Source: Candidatus Mediterraneibacter norwichensis
GTDB lineage: Bacteria; Bacillota; Clostridia; Lachnospirales; Lachnospiraceae
DNA: 58,916 nt
NCBI GenBank assembly: GCA_019112765.1
Contig: DXIU01000090.1
Span: 1-58,916, forward strand
Direction of reading: 5' to 3'
Shown: one piece after another, positions 33,268-43,008 of the stretch
Layout: the number at the start of each line of letters is the position of its first letter
How positions within the stretch are numbered: the stretch's first letter is position 1
Position numbers and translations under genes: made by a program
The notes under the pieces: model-generated
Databases searched by the model: none
Told to the model about the DNA's origin: nothing
What the model saw: only the letters and a program-made list of their open reading frames with translations

Positions 33268-36261
33268 TTATCTCAGCAGATAAGAATAATCACGGATTAC
33301 GGTTTCCATAAGCTTTAACAGACCCTCGGGGATTCTTGTTTCCTCCCCTTTGGTCCATACATAAGTTTCTCCGAAGAAACGGACTTTACACTTCACAGAT
33401 GCGGCATCCAGCACGGTAAAGCCCTGATTCCGGCTGTCTTCCATGTCTTTCTCATCTGCGAACAGTGTAAATTTATCAAGATACGGCGCGCTGTCATAGG
33501 GGCAGAAACTCCTGCAGTTGCCGCACTCATTGCACAGATAGTCCACATGGATAATCTGGTGCTTCTCCATGCCGGGCACCCGGATGGAAATATTGGCTCT
33601 GTTCGGACATACTTCCACGCAGTTCTCACAGATGCCGGAGCAGCCGAGACATCTTCCGCTCTCTTCACTTCCCTCTTTCCGGTCGGAAAGATTTCCTTTC
33701 CTGCTGTAGATTGTCTCCTCCTCTGTCTCCGGTTCAAAGTCTTTCACCAGCGCGTCCCCGATGATCGCCTGCGCGGCTTTGAGGCCGTCGCGGATGTCTT
33801 CCACAACCGTAGCCGGTCCGCCCAGACCGTCTCCTGCAAGATATACGCCCGGACGGCTGGTCTCACAGGTCTCTTCATTGACGATTGCCCGGCCTCTGTC
33901 GTTTACGTTGATGCCGCAGGCCTGGTAGAATGCCGTGGGCACCCGCTCTCCTACTGCCGCGATAACCGTATCCGCCGGAATCTCTTTTTCTTCGCCGGTT
34001 TCCACTACTCCTCTTCTTCCGGAAGCGTCATAATCGCCCAGCTTCATCACTTTGCAGAGAAGCCTGCCGTCCTCCAGATTCACAGGAGAAAGCAGTTCCA
34101 TAAACTCCACGCCGTCATCCACTGCCATAACAAGTTCTTCCTCGTCCGCCGGCATATAGCGCTTCGTTCTTCTGTATACAAGATACACATGCTCCACGCC
34201 CTTTGTGCGCTTCGCCGCTCTTGCCGTGTCCATGGCCGTATTGCCTCCGCCGATTACAACCACGTTCTTTCCGATATCAAGATCCCCGTCTTTTGCTTTA
34301 AACTCTTCAAGGAACTGCAGCGCATTGACCGGTTCCCCTTTTTCCAGACGGAGCACGCCCGGTTCAGAAGCGCCCACAGCAAGGACAACTGCTGTGTATC
34401 CGGCATTTTTAAGCATATCCAGATCCGTGATCTCTGAGTTCAGATAAATATTCACGCCCATCTTTTCAAGCAGAGCGGCATCTTTATCTATAGAGCCGCC
34501 GGATATGCGGAACTCCGGAATTACATGGCGCACTACGCCGCCAAGAGAATCTGTCTTTTCAAACAGGGTCGTCTCCATGCCTGCCCGGCGCAGGAAATAT
34601 GCCGCCGCCATTCCTGACGGACCGCCGCCGATTACAGCAGCTTTTCCGCTCTTTGTCACAGGCGGAGCCGCGATCTGATCCATCAGCGCGTCATAGCCTT
34701 TCTCCGCGGCAATCAGCTTCATGCCCCGGATATAGACGGATTCCTCATAGAAATTACGGGTACATTTATTCATACACGGATGCGCGCAGATCGTTCCCGT
34801 AATAAACGGAAGCGGGTTCTTCTCCGTAATAACCTGCATTGCTTCCCTGTACTTTTCTTCTTTTACAAGCTTAAGGTAAGCCGGAATATCCTGATGAATG
34901 GGACAGCCTTCCTTACACGGCGCCGCAAAACAATCCAGAAGGGGCACCTGTTTTTTCATCTTTCTGGAGGGCAGCGGCTTCACTGCCTTCACGTGATGGG
35001 GATTTGTCCTGGCATCGTCCGCCAGTTTCCGCACTGCCTCAGGATTCACACGGGTAAATACCGCATTTTCCTCTTCCAGAAGGGACGCCATCTGGGTCAT
35101 TCTGTCATATCCGCCGGGTTTCAGGAGCGTAGTGGCAACGGTCACAGGCCAGATGCCCGCATCCACGATTTCCTTAATATTGTGATAATCCGCCCCACCG
35201 GAATAGGAGATGCGAAGCCTTCCGTCAAACTCTTCCGTCAGCTTCGCCGCCAGCGAAATCGACAGCGGATACAGGGATTTTCCTGACATGTACATCTCTT
35301 CGCTGGGTAGTTCATTCTGCTTCACATCCACAGGGAATGTATTGGTGATCTTTACGCCGAACTCCAGATTTCTGTCCTGACAGACTTTCATCAGTCTGGT
35401 CAGCATGGGCACTGCGTCTTCATACTGCAGATCATCTTTAAAATGAAAATCGCCGAAGGCAACATAGTCATATCCCATATCGTCCATGATCTCTCTTGCG
35501 AACTCATAGCCAAGCAGGGTCGGATTGCACTTGATAAACGTGTGGAATCCCTTCTCCGTAATCAGGTACATGGCGATTTTCTCAATCTCCTCCGGAGGGC
35601 ATCCGTGAAGGGTTGAGATGGTCACGGAATTGCATATATCTCCGGAGATGCTCTCGATATCTTCTTTTGTCACTTTTTCGAACAGATCCGCGTGAGCCAG
35701 CAGATAATCTCTGCAGGATCTGAAAATATCAGAATCCTGGGCATGTTTCATTGTATTTAAGAAGGTATCAATTTTCTCCGACTGGATCCCTTTCAGATCG
35801 TATCCCACGCTGATATTGAACTGGAATCCGTCCATGCTGCCCAGGCCGAATTCTTTTGCCATTACCTTGCACAGGAACCAGGCTTTGATATACTCTTCCA
35901 TTGCCTGGGGCACATAAAGTTCCGTGGACCACTCGCAGTTATAGCACTCGTCGTCCGCTTTGATACAGGGCTTGTTGACACAGGCGGAAAGCTCTGCCCC
36001 GTCCATAATCTGTACGGTCTTCAGCTCAAAGAAGCGGCTGCCTGTGTAGTACGCCGCGGCAATATTCTGTGCCAGCTGCGTATGGGGGCCGGCCGCCGGT
36101 CCCACCGGGGTCTCCAGCGTCCGCCGGAAAATCGTTCTGTTAAACCGGCTGTCCGCATAATAGGGATGGTGTTCGCCGAACACGGTTCCCTGCTTTTTCT
36201 GTTCTGTCAATGTCCAGTTTATCAGCTGTTCAAATGACATTGGTCTCATAATATCACTCAT
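33268..36261 (-). CDS. ygfK: YgfK-type multidomain Fe-S flavoprotein oxidoreductase
   Basis: The 997-residue enzyme starts with a dihydroorotate/dihydropyrimidine dehydrogenase-like barrel (about 1-430; LETPVGPAAGPHTQLAQNI). An Fe-S region follows near 444 (CFAAPCKEGCPIHQDIPAYLK), then a GltD-like module with VIGGGPSGMAAAYFL (about 547) and VVIGGGNTAMDTARAAKR (about 670). The C-terminal ferredoxin domain has CLGCSGICENCVEVCP (about 874) and CNECGNCRSFCPYD (about 914). YgfK was first called a selenate reductase subunit; in gut bacteria it belongs to the uric acid catabolism set, where it probably reduces a purine-derived ring. Confidence 0.9.
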   Translation of the reverse strand: MSDIMRPMSFEQLINWTLTEQKKQGTVFGEHHPYYADSRFNRTIFRRTLETPVGPAAGPHTQLAQNIAAAYYTGSRFFELKTVQIMDGAELSACVNKPCIKADDECYNCEWSTELYVPQAMEEYIKAWFLCKVMAKEFGLGSMDGFQFNISVGYDLKGIQSEKIDTFLNTMKHAQDSDIFRSCRDYLLAHADLFEKVTKEDIESISGDICNSVTISTLHGCPPEEIEKIAMYLITEKGFHTFIKCNPTLLGYEFAREIMDDMGYDYVAFGDFHFKDDLQYEDAVPMLTRLMKVCQDRNLEFGVKITNTFPVDVKQNELPSEEMYMSGKSLYPLSISLAAKLTEEFDGRLRISYSGGADYHNIKEIVDAGIWPVTVATTLLKPGGYDRMTQMASLLEEENAVFTRVNPEAVRKLADDARTNPHHVKAVKPLPSRKMKKQVPLLDCFAAPCKEGCPIHQDIPAYLKLVKEEKYREAMQVITEKNPLPFITGTICAHPCMNKCTRNFYEESVYIRGMKLIAAEKGYDALMDQIAAPPVTKSGKAAVIGGGPSGMAAAYFLRRAGMETTLFEKTDSLGGVVRHVIPEFRISGGSIDKDAALLEKMGVNIYLNSEITDLDMLKNAGYTAVVLAVGASEPGVLRLEKGEPVNALQFLEEFKAKDGDLDIGKNVVVIGGGNTAMDTARAAKRTKGVEHVYLVYRRTKRYMPADEEELVMAVDDGVEFMELLSPVNLEDGRLLCKVMKLGDYDASGRRGVVETGEEKEIPADTVIAAVGERVPTAFYQACGINVNDRGRAIVNEETCETSRPGVYLAGDGLGGPATVVEDIRDGLKAAQAIIGDALVKDFEPETEEETIYSRKGNLSDRKEGSEESGRCLGCSGICENCVEVCPNRANISIRVPGMEKHQIIHVDYLCNECGNCRSFCPYDSAPYLDKFTLFADEKDMEDSRNQGFTVLDAASVKCKVRFFGETYVWTKGEETRIPEGLLKLMETVIRDYSYLLR

Positions 36262-36392
36262 GATTCTCTCCTCCTGTTGTTCCGGTCCCGCCTTCCGGCC
36301 GGGCAGCCATTTCCCCGGGCTGTCCGGTCTTCTGTTTTATTTTCCGGCAGCCGGGCCGGTTCCGGATCTAAAGTCTTCCTGCCGGAGCCTTC

Positions 36393-37823
36393 TTACTGTG
36401 CGTCCGGCTTGTCTTTCGGCAGTATCAGGTTCAGGATTACTGCGAAGATCGTAGCCAGCACCACCGGTGAAGACGCGAATGTGTTGTTGATGATTGACTG
36501 GAAGCTTTCCAGGCTCATGCTCATATTCAGAGCGTTGTGGATACTTGCCGTCATCTGGTTCAGACAGCCGTCGCTTAAGGATACGCCCATGCCGATGGCA
36601 ATGGAAAGTCCTGCAACTGTCGTATTTCTGTAAGTCAGTTTTTCTGTTACAAGCAGCTTGATGCCGGTCATTGCTATAGAAGCAAATACAGACGCGACCG
36701 CGCCGCCCAGCACGCACTGCGGGATGGTACGCAGAAGCGCGGAAAACTTCGGAATCAGTCCGGCGATAAGCAGGATAACCGCTGAAGCAGAAAATACTCT
36801 TCTGGCCACAACTCTTGTGGAGCCCACGATACCTACATTCTGGCTGTATGTCGCCGTGGGAGGACATCCGAACAGCGCGCCTACTATGTTGCTGACTCCG
36901 TATCCGATAATACCGCCGTTCAGCTCGTCATCTGTGGGAAGTCTGTCCATGCCGCCTGTGGTTGTGGCGGAGAAGTCTCCCATAGCCTGAATGGAATTTA
37001 CAAGGAACAGGATCGCAAGGGGCAGAATCGCCGAAATATCAAACTTTATGCCGAAAGCCAGCGGCATCGGCACTTCAAACCAGCCTGCAGAGGAAAGAGC
37101 GGAAAAATCCACCATTCCGAAGCAGAGAGCCACTACGTAGCCGCAGAGCAGACCGATCAGGATTGACGCCAGTTTGAACAGTCCTTTACCATAATGATTC
37201 AGAAGGACTACAATTGCCAGTGTAATGAACGCAACCAGCCAGTTCTGCCAGGAGCCGAATACCAGCGCCTCTGTTTTCCCCTGCTGCTCTACGATCACTT
37301 CATAAGTATTGGAAGAGTTTCCTGCCATATAATTTACGGCTGTGCTGTAAAGAGAAAGACCGATTGCCAGAATAACCGTACCGATAACAAGCGGCGGGAA
37401 TACTTTCCGGATCTGACGGATAAACAGTCCTACAAGGATCGCTACAACACCGCCGATAATCATGGCGCCGAAAATCGTATTTACATCCTTTGCCTGGGCA
37501 GCGATCGCTGTCATTGTGGGAACGTACGCGAAGCTGACTCCGATAATAACAGGAAGGCCGCTTCCCAGCTTGATTTTCTGCGCGTATAACTGCAGCAGTG
37601 TGGATAAAGCAGCAAACACAAGGGATACCTGGATCAGAAGCCCCATATCCACATTTCCCCCGGCATTGTTGGCGGCGTTTGCCACAAGAATTGCCGGCGT
37701 TACACATCCTACAACCGCAGCCAGTACATGCTGGGCCGCCAGAGGAAGAACCTGCCCGAATGACGGCTTCCCGTCCCATTTAAACAGTTCACTGTTGTCT
37801 TTTTTTACTTTTGTGTCACTCAT
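36393..37823 (-). CDS. NCS2 family purine (xanthine/uric acid) permease
   Basis: The 476-residue membrane protein has twelve or more hydrophobic helices. NCS2 signatures are present: GKPSFGQVLPLAAQHVLAAVVG at the start, SVSFAYVPT-like VIIGVSFAYVPTMTAI, and the QNVGIVGSTRVVARR region (TATYSQNVG). This matches uracil-xanthine permeases of the UraA/XanQ/PucJ group. Its place between ssnA and ygfK argues for a purine such as xanthine or urate. It is 47 bases after ssnA and 131 before ygfK. Confidence 0.9.
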   Translation of the reverse strand: MSDTKVKKDNSELFKWDGKPSFGQVLPLAAQHVLAAVVGCVTPAILVANAANNAGGNVDMGLLIQVSLVFAALSTLLQLYAQKIKLGSGLPVIIGVSFAYVPTMTAIAAQAKDVNTIFGAMIIGGVVAILVGLFIRQIRKVFPPLVIGTVILAIGLSLYSTAVNYMAGNSSNTYEVIVEQQGKTEALVFGSWQNWLVAFITLAIVVLLNHYGKGLFKLASILIGLLCGYVVALCFGMVDFSALSSAGWFEVPMPLAFGIKFDISAILPLAILFLVNSIQAMGDFSATTTGGMDRLPTDDELNGGIIGYGVSNIVGALFGCPPTATYSQNVGIVGSTRVVARRVFSASAVILLIAGLIPKFSALLRTIPQCVLGGAVASVFASIAMTGIKLLVTEKLTYRNTTVAGLSIAIGMGVSLSDGCLNQMTASIHNALNMSMSLESFQSIINNTFASSPVVLATIFAVILNLILPKDKPDAQ

Positions 37824-37870
37824 TTTATCTTGTCCTCCATTCCTTCTGTGTCAGAAGCATCTGCTGTTTT

Positions 37871-39205
37871 CTATCGGCTGTTGATCCGGTCTGCCAGCTC
37901 TTTCGCGGCCTGTCTGCAGTCAGACATAACTTTTTCCGTGTCAATCCTGGTCAGGATTCTGTCTTTCATCAGAACCTGGCCGTTTGCCACGGTTGTTACT
38001 ACGTCATGCCCGGTTACGCCGAATACAAGGTGACTGTTGATGTTGTTTTCGTTCAGCGGAGTGAGCGGATCATAATCCACAATAATCACGTCTCCCGCCG
38101 CGCCTTCTCTGAGCACGCCAAGTTCCCGGCTGAAATATCTGCCGGCAATCTTCGCGTTATTTTCAAAAAGCATCCGAGGCACTTCCGCCCATGCCGCGTT
38201 GGGATCGCACAGGTGATGCTTGTGCAGAACATTTGCCACTTTGTAGGATTCCATCATATCATGGGTATATCCGTCTGTGCCCAGCCCTGTGAGAATCCCC
38301 CGGTGCACCAGCTCCATCGTCGGCGGGCATCCGCAGGCATTGCCCATATTGGACTCCGGATTATGGACCACCATTGTATCCGTTTCTTTAATCAGATCCA
38401 TTTCATGGGGATTGATATAGATACAGTGTCCCAGCAGCGTCTTCTCTCCCAGAATGCCGTGATCCATCAGCCGGTCAACAATCCGTTTTCCATAATGCTT
38501 CAGACAGTGATGCAGATCTTCGATCCCCTCTGCCACATGGATATGATACCCTGCTTCATCCGGTTTGTTTGCAGCGGCCAGTTCAAACGTTTCATCGGAA
38601 ATCGTAAACTGCGCGTGCATTCCCATCATACCGGCAATCATTCCGGAATCGTCTTTTAACGCGTGGCGGATAAACTCAGCGTTCTCCATCACGGAGGCTT
38701 TCGCCTTATCCATCCCGTCTCTGTCCGAAATCTCATAGCAGAGGCAGGACCGCACCCCGGTTTCCTTTGCCGCCTTCTCAATCTCGAAAAGAGAACCGCC
38801 GATGGAACCAAAACTTGCGTGATGGTCAAAAATCGTGGTCACGCCGTTCCGGATACATTCAATATAAGTAGCCATAGCACTTAAATAGGTATCCTGCAGT
38901 GTGAGATTCCGGTCAATGGTCCACCACATCCCGTCCAGAATGTCCAGAAAGCCTTTCGGATCATAACCGTTGATGGAAAGTCCTCTCGCAAATGAACTGT
39001 AAATATGTTCATGTACATTAATAAAGGCCGGCATGATCAGACCGCCCCGGGCGTCAATAAACTCTGCGTCCGGATATGCGTTTCTGATGTCTTCCTCATT
39101 CCCTACTCTGCAGATTACGGATCCGTCAATCGCTACCGCGCCATTCTCAATCAGGGGACATAAGGCATCTCTTGTGATAACTTTTCCATTCCCTAAAACC
39201 AGCAT
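37871..39205 (-). CDS. ssnA: SsnA-type amidohydrolase
   Basis: This 444-residue metal-dependent hydrolase of the chlorohydrolase/deaminase superfamily has FINVHEHIYSSFARG (His65, His67), YHIHVAEGIEDLHH, LLGHCIYI and LGTDGYTHDMMES in order. SsnA is part of the conserved uric acid degradation set with ygfK, ygeX, ygeY and ygeW, and its ring-opening substrate is a reduced purine product. It is the first gene of the leftward operon, with GGAGAAGAC before the ATG and a promoter at 39303-39331. Confidence 0.9.
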   Translation of the reverse strand: MLVLGNGKVITRDALCPLIENGAVAIDGSVICRVGNEEDIRNAYPDAEFIDARGGLIMPAFINVHEHIYSSFARGLSINGYDPKGFLDILDGMWWTIDRNLTLQDTYLSAMATYIECIRNGVTTIFDHHASFGSIGGSLFEIEKAAKETGVRSCLCYEISDRDGMDKAKASVMENAEFIRHALKDDSGMIAGMMGMHAQFTISDETFELAAANKPDEAGYHIHVAEGIEDLHHCLKHYGKRIVDRLMDHGILGEKTLLGHCIYINPHEMDLIKETDTMVVHNPESNMGNACGCPPTMELVHRGILTGLGTDGYTHDMMESYKVANVLHKHHLCDPNAAWAEVPRMLFENNAKIAGRYFSRELGVLREGAAGDVIIVDYDPLTPLNENNINSHLVFGVTGHDVVTTVANGQVLMKDRILTRIDTEKVMSDCRQAAKELADRINSR

Positions 39206-39302
39206 GTTGTCTTCTCCTTTTTATTTATTTTCCACATACTGTTCTTAGCGCGCCCCTGCAAACCACTGTGCAATTCGCACACTAAGCCCTGTCACTTCTT
39301 AT

Positions 39303-39331
39303 AGAATACCATCAATATTGTATAAATGCAA
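39303..39331 (-). promoter_or_regulatory. Leftward promoter of the ssnA-xdh operon
   Basis: On the minus strand TTGCAT (39331-39326), a 17-base spacer and TATTCT (39308-39303) lie about 100 bases before the ssnA ATG. The nearest repeat of the operator array starts 9 bases upstream of its -35. Confidence 0.6.
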
Positions 39332-39339
39332 CATGGATT

Positions 39340-39430
39340 CTAACTATTTTTTAGACGCCCTAAATTTTTTTTAGAGCCTTGCCGCTCTTCGTTCCTAAAT
39401 ATTTTTTAGATTACCTAAAAATTTTTTAGA
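39340..39430. repeat. Array of four 16-bp operators in the divergent purine promoter
   Basis: Four copies of CTAAnwwTTTTTTAGA begin at 39340 (CTAACTATTTTTTAGA), 39360 (CTAAATTTTTTTTAGA), 39395 (CTAAATATTTTTTAGA) and 39415 (CTAAAAATTTTTTAGA). The offsets are 20, 35 and 20 bases, so they form two pairs of two helical turns each. Each unit is a partial dyad CTAAA...TTTAG. The right pair reaches to 7 bases before the -35 of the rightward promoter; the left pair lies beside the leftward one. The natural ligand-responsive binder is the regulator at 39537, or another purine regulator. Confidence 0.85.
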
Positions 39431-39437
39431 AAAAGTA

Positions 39438-39465
39438 TTGACTCCATATTTTTTTATGCTATGAT
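39438..39465 (+). promoter_or_regulatory. Rightward promoter of the regulator-ygeX-arcC unit
   Basis: TTGACT, a 16-base spacer and TATGAT lie about 72 bases before the ATG at 39537, immediately downstream of the fourth operator copy. Confidence 0.75.
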
Positions 39466-39536
39466 GGACGTAGAAATACACAGCAGACACACACTTTCTT
39501 CTGCGGCATAGATTCTCAGAAAAGGCAGGTGAGACA

Positions 39537-40181
39537 ATGGATCAGAAACTTGATTTTCTAAAGCAGCTTGCGCACGGACTGGCGGTTCAGTTCGGAAGTT
39601 CCTGCGAGGTTGTTATCCATGATCTGACGAAAAATGATCTGGACAAATCCATCGTATATATCGAAAACGGTCAGGTTTCCAACCGCCGTACAGGCGACGG
39701 ACCCTCAGGCATTGTGCTGGAAACGCTCAGATCGGATCCCGGAAAGATCAAGGACAGACTCGCTTATCTTACAAGAACCGACGACGGCAGGATCTTAAAA
39801 TCCAGCACACTCTATATCCGCAATGAGAACGGCAGAATCGCTTATATCTTTTCAATGAATTACGATATCACCGCCGTGCTTGCGGCGGAAAACAGCATCC
39901 AGAGCCTGATCCGTACAGAACCGGAAGAGAATCCGAAAACAGACCGTTCAGACGCGCCTCAGAAAATCACCCACAATGTTACCGAACTGCTGGATCTTCT
40001 TATCGAACAGGCAATTGCCAAAATAGGAAAGCCCGTGGCAATGATGAACAAGGATGACAAAGTCGCTGTCGTGCAGTACCTGAATAACGCCGGTGCATTT
40101 CTCATCACAAAATCCGGCGATAAAATTTCTTCCCTGCTGGGAATATCAAAATTTACATTATACAGCTATATGGACAAATAA
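39537..40181 (+). CDS. DauR/YheO-like PAS-HTH transcriptional regulator
   Basis: The 214-residue protein has an N-terminal YheO-like PAS domain (about 5-115; LAHGLAVQFGSSCEVVIHDL and AYIFSMNYDITAVL). The C-terminal DauR-type helix-turn-helix (about 150-213) reads VAVVQYLNNAGAFLITKSGDKISSLLGISKFTLYSYM. The family responds to small metabolites and can activate or repress. AGGTGAG precedes the ATG. It stands between the two divergent purine operons, 107 bases right of the operator array, so it is the prime candidate regulator of both. Confidence 0.85.
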   Translation: MDQKLDFLKQLAHGLAVQFGSSCEVVIHDLTKNDLDKSIVYIENGQVSNRRTGDGPSGIVLETLRSDPGKIKDRLAYLTRTDDGRILKSSTLYIRNENGRIAYIFSMNYDITAVLAAENSIQSLIRTEPEENPKTDRSDAPQKITHNVTELLDLLIEQAIAKIGKPVAMMNKDDKVAVVQYLNNAGAFLITKSGDKISSLLGISKFTLYSYMDK

Positions 40182-40217
40182 TCAAAAACAATATTATTAT
40201 ATTAAGGAGGTTTCTTC

Positions 40218-41423
40218 ATGGAAGGAATAAAATGGGCTGTCAACAAAATGCCCAAAACCGATGACGCGCAGCTTAAGGTCATGGATCTGGAAAATGTCAG
40301 AAAAGCGAGAGCATTTCACGAAAGCTTTCCTCAGTACAGTGTAACCCCTCTTGCTGATCTTAAGAAAATGGCAGAATATCTTGGACTGAAGGAAGTTTAT
40401 GTAAAGGACGAATCCTACCGCTTCGGCCTGAATGCCTTTAAAGTACTGGGCGGTTCCTTCGCAATGGCCCGCTACATAGCAAAACAGACCGGAAAAGACG
40501 TCTCCGAGCTGCCCTACAATGTGCTCACTTCAGAAGAACTCCGCAAAGAGTTCGGACAGGCTACTTTCTTCACGGCAACGGACGGCAATCACGGCCGGGG
40601 TGTCGCGTGGGCAGCAAATAAACTCGGACAGAAAGCTGTCGTGCTCATGCCGAAGGGAAGCACACAGACAAGACTGAACAATATCCTTGCCGAAGGCGCT
40701 CAGGCAACGATTGAAGAATATAACTATGACGAATGCGTCCGCATGGCAAACGCCATGGCAGAAAAAACGGAAAACGGCGTTATGGTGCAGGATACCGCAT
40801 GGGACGGATATGAGGAAATCCCCTCCTGGATCATGCAGGGTTACGGAACAATGGCAATGGAAGCGGACGAACAGCTTCATGAAAACGGATGCGAGCGTCC
40901 CACTCATGTATTTATCCAGGCCGGAGTCGGCTCTCTTGCCGGAGCGGTTCAGGGATATTTCGCCAACCGTTATCCTGACAATCCGCCCAAGGTAGTCGTC
41001 GTAGAAGCGGACGCTGCTGCCTGCCTTTATAAAGGAGCCTGCGCCGCAGACGGAGATATCCGGATTGTGGACGGAGATATGGAAACGATCATGGCCGGCC
41101 TTGCCTGCGGCGAGCCGAATACCATTTCCTGGGATATCCTGAAAAATCATGTAGATACCTTTACTGCCGCTCCCGACTGGGTGGCCGCAAAAGGAATGCG
41201 CATGCTGGCCGCTCCCATCAAGGGCGATCATCCCGTAACTTCCGGCGAATCCGGAGCCGCGCCCTTCGGCGCGCTGGCCTGCATTATGACAATGGAAGAA
41301 TACAGGCCGCTGAAAGAACATCTGGGACTGGACGAAACTTCAAGAGTTCTCCTCTTCTCCACAGAAGGAGACACGGATCCGGACCGCTACAAATCAATTG
41401 TCTGGGACGGAAATAACAGATAA
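40218..41423 (+). CDS. ygeX: 2,3-diaminopropionate ammonia-lyase YgeX
   Basis: This PLP fold-type II enzyme converts 2,3-diaminopropionate to pyruvate and ammonia. The Schiff-base lysine is Lys75 in FGLNAFKVLGGS. The phosphate-binding and ring-facing motifs are ATDGNHGRGVAWAA and SGESGAAPFGAL near the C-terminus. The length of 401 residues matches E. coli YgeX. It follows the regulator by 36 bases with a GGAGG ribosome site. In the uric acid pathway it acts late, giving pyruvate. Confidence 0.93.
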   Translation: MEGIKWAVNKMPKTDDAQLKVMDLENVRKARAFHESFPQYSVTPLADLKKMAEYLGLKEVYVKDESYRFGLNAFKVLGGSFAMARYIAKQTGKDVSELPYNVLTSEELRKEFGQATFFTATDGNHGRGVAWAANKLGQKAVVLMPKGSTQTRLNNILAEGAQATIEEYNYDECVRMANAMAEKTENGVMVQDTAWDGYEEIPSWIMQGYGTMAMEADEQLHENGCERPTHVFIQAGVGSLAGAVQGYFANRYPDNPPKVVVVEADAAACLYKGACAADGDIRIVDGDMETIMAGLACGEPNTISWDILKNHVDTFTAAPDWVAAKGMRMLAAPIKGDHPVTSGESGAAPFGALACIMTMEEYRPLKEHLGLDETSRVLLFSTEGDTDPDRYKSIVWDGNNR

Positions 41424-41466
41424 TCTGCTCATTTCCTTACCATAAAGCAACTTTTCAACTTTTTGG

Positions 41467-41510
41467 TCCTGGCTTTTCCGGCGCGGCACCCTCCGCCGCC
41501 CGGAAAGCCT
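41467..41510 (+). promoter_or_regulatory. Strong hairpin between ygeX and ygeY
   Basis: GGCTTTTCCGG with GCGG pairs with CCGC and CCGGAAAGCC in the 152-base gap. No T run follows directly, so it may be a processing or stability hairpin or a partial terminator that sets lower expression of downstream genes. Further on, 41530-41565 is T-rich. Confidence 0.5.
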
Positions 41511-41575
41511 GACAAGATCAGAGCGTTACCTTTTATCACTTTTTTATTTATCATTTTTTAAAGGAGAAAAAAATT

Positions 41576-42886
41576 ATGGATTTCAACAAAATCAAAGAGG
41601 CCGCGCAGGGTTATCAGAAAGATATGACCGCATTTCTGCGGGCCATTGTAAAAAACCCGGGAGAGAGCTGCGACGAAAAAGCGCACATTGACACAATCGC
41701 TGCTGAGATGAAAAAGCTGAATTTTGATGAGGTTGTTATTGATCCTCAGGGAAATGTCATCGGCTACATGGGAACCGGCGAAAGAATTATCGCGTATGAC
41801 GCACATATCGACACCGTAGGAATCGGAAATATTGACAACTGGACATTCGATCCCTATGAGGGCTACGAGAACGAGACAGAGATCGGCGGCCGCGGTGTGT
41901 CCGACCAGTGCGGCGGTCTTGTATCTGCTGTTTACGGCGCAAGAATCATGAAGGATCTGGATCTGATTCCGGAAGGCTGTAAGATTATGGTTGTAGGAAC
42001 TGTTCAGGAAGAAGACTGCGACGGTCTCTGCTGGCAGTACATTATTAATGAAGATAAAATCCGTCCGGAATTTGTTGTCTCCACAGAGCCTACCGACGGA
42101 GGTATCTACCGGGGACAGCGCGGACGTATGGAAATCCGTATCGACGTAAAAGGCGTTTCCTGCCACGGTTCCGCACCGGAGCGCGGCGACAACGCGATCT
42201 ACAAGATGGCCGACATTCTCCAGGATGTACGGGCTCTTAATGAAAATGACGACGCAGACGATACCGAAATCAAAGGCCTTGTAAAAATGCTCAATCCGAA
42301 ATACAATCCGGACTGGGAAGAGGCACGGTTCCTGGGCAGGGGCACGGTTACCGTATCCCAGATCTTCTATACATCACCCAGCCGCTGCGCGGTTGCCGAT
42401 TCCTGCGCGGTATCTCTTGACCGCCGCATGACCTTCGGCGAGACATGGGAGAGCTGCCTGGAAGAGATCCGCTCCCTTCCGAATGTAAAAAAATACGGCG
42501 ACGACGTAGTCGTATCCATGTACAACTACGACCGTCCGTCCTACACAGGCTGTGTATATGAAATCGAGTGCTACTTCCCCACATGGGCAATTCCGAAGGA
42601 TCACAAGGTAACAAAAGCCCTGGAGAAAGCCTATACTTCCCTCTACGGGGACAAGAGAATCGGCGCCGGGGAAACACTGGAGATGCGCCAGAGCCGTCCG
42701 CTGACAGACAAATGGACTTTCTCCACAAACGGCGTATCTATTATGGGAAGAAACGGAATCCCGTGCATCGGATTCGGACCGGGCGCCGAGGCACAGGCAC
42801 ACGCGCCGAATGAAAAAACATGGAAACAGGATCTTGTAACATGCGCGGCTGTATACGCGGCGCTGCCGGAAACTTACTGCGAATAA
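41576..42886 (+). CDS. ygeY: YgeY-family M20 metal-dependent hydrolase
   Basis: This 436-residue enzyme of the M20 amidohydrolase/peptidase family has [13 protein letters not shown] (His77, Asp79), [10 protein letters not shown] with the bridging Asp, [11 protein letters not shown] with the catalytic glutamates, and VSTEPTDGG. The dimerisation lid is central (about 175-290). YgeY belongs to the selenium-linked purine catabolism set and probably cleaves a ureido or amide intermediate to free diaminopropionate. AAAGGAG precedes the ATG at 41576. Confidence 0.92.
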   Translation: MDFNKIKEAAQGYQKDMTAFLRAIVKNPGESCDEKAHIDTIAAEMKKLNFDEVVIDPQGNVIGYMGTGERIIAYDAHIDTVGIGNIDNWTFDPYEGYENETEIGGRGVSDQCGGLVSAVYGARIMKDLDLIPEGCKIMVVGTVQEEDCDGLCWQYIINEDKIRPEFVVSTEPTDGGIYRGQRGRMEIRIDVKGVSCHGSAPERGDNAIYKMADILQDVRALNENDDADDTEIKGLVKMLNPKYNPDWEEARFLGRGTVTVSQIFYTSPSRCAVADSCAVSLDRRMTFGETWESCLEEIRSLPNVKKYGDDVVVSMYNYDRPSYTGCVYEIECYFPTWAIPKDHKVTKALEKAYTSLYGDKRIGAGETLEMRQSRPLTDKWTFSTNGVSIMGRNGIPCIGFGPGAEAQAHAPNEKTWKQDLVTCAAVYAALPETYCE

Positions 42887-43008
42887 GACAATGAAATATG
42901 TGCATTAGCTGAGGTAGAGCGAAGCCTCGGAATGAAGGACACAAAAACGGATTTTCGTCCGCATATAACAAATTTTTTTATTTCAATATTCAAGGAGGAT
43001 AAACAAAA

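Noticed and set aside
39206..39536. Purine or xanthine riboswitch before the purine operons
   Set aside because: No aptamer-like conserved core was seen; the repeated dyads better fit protein operators.
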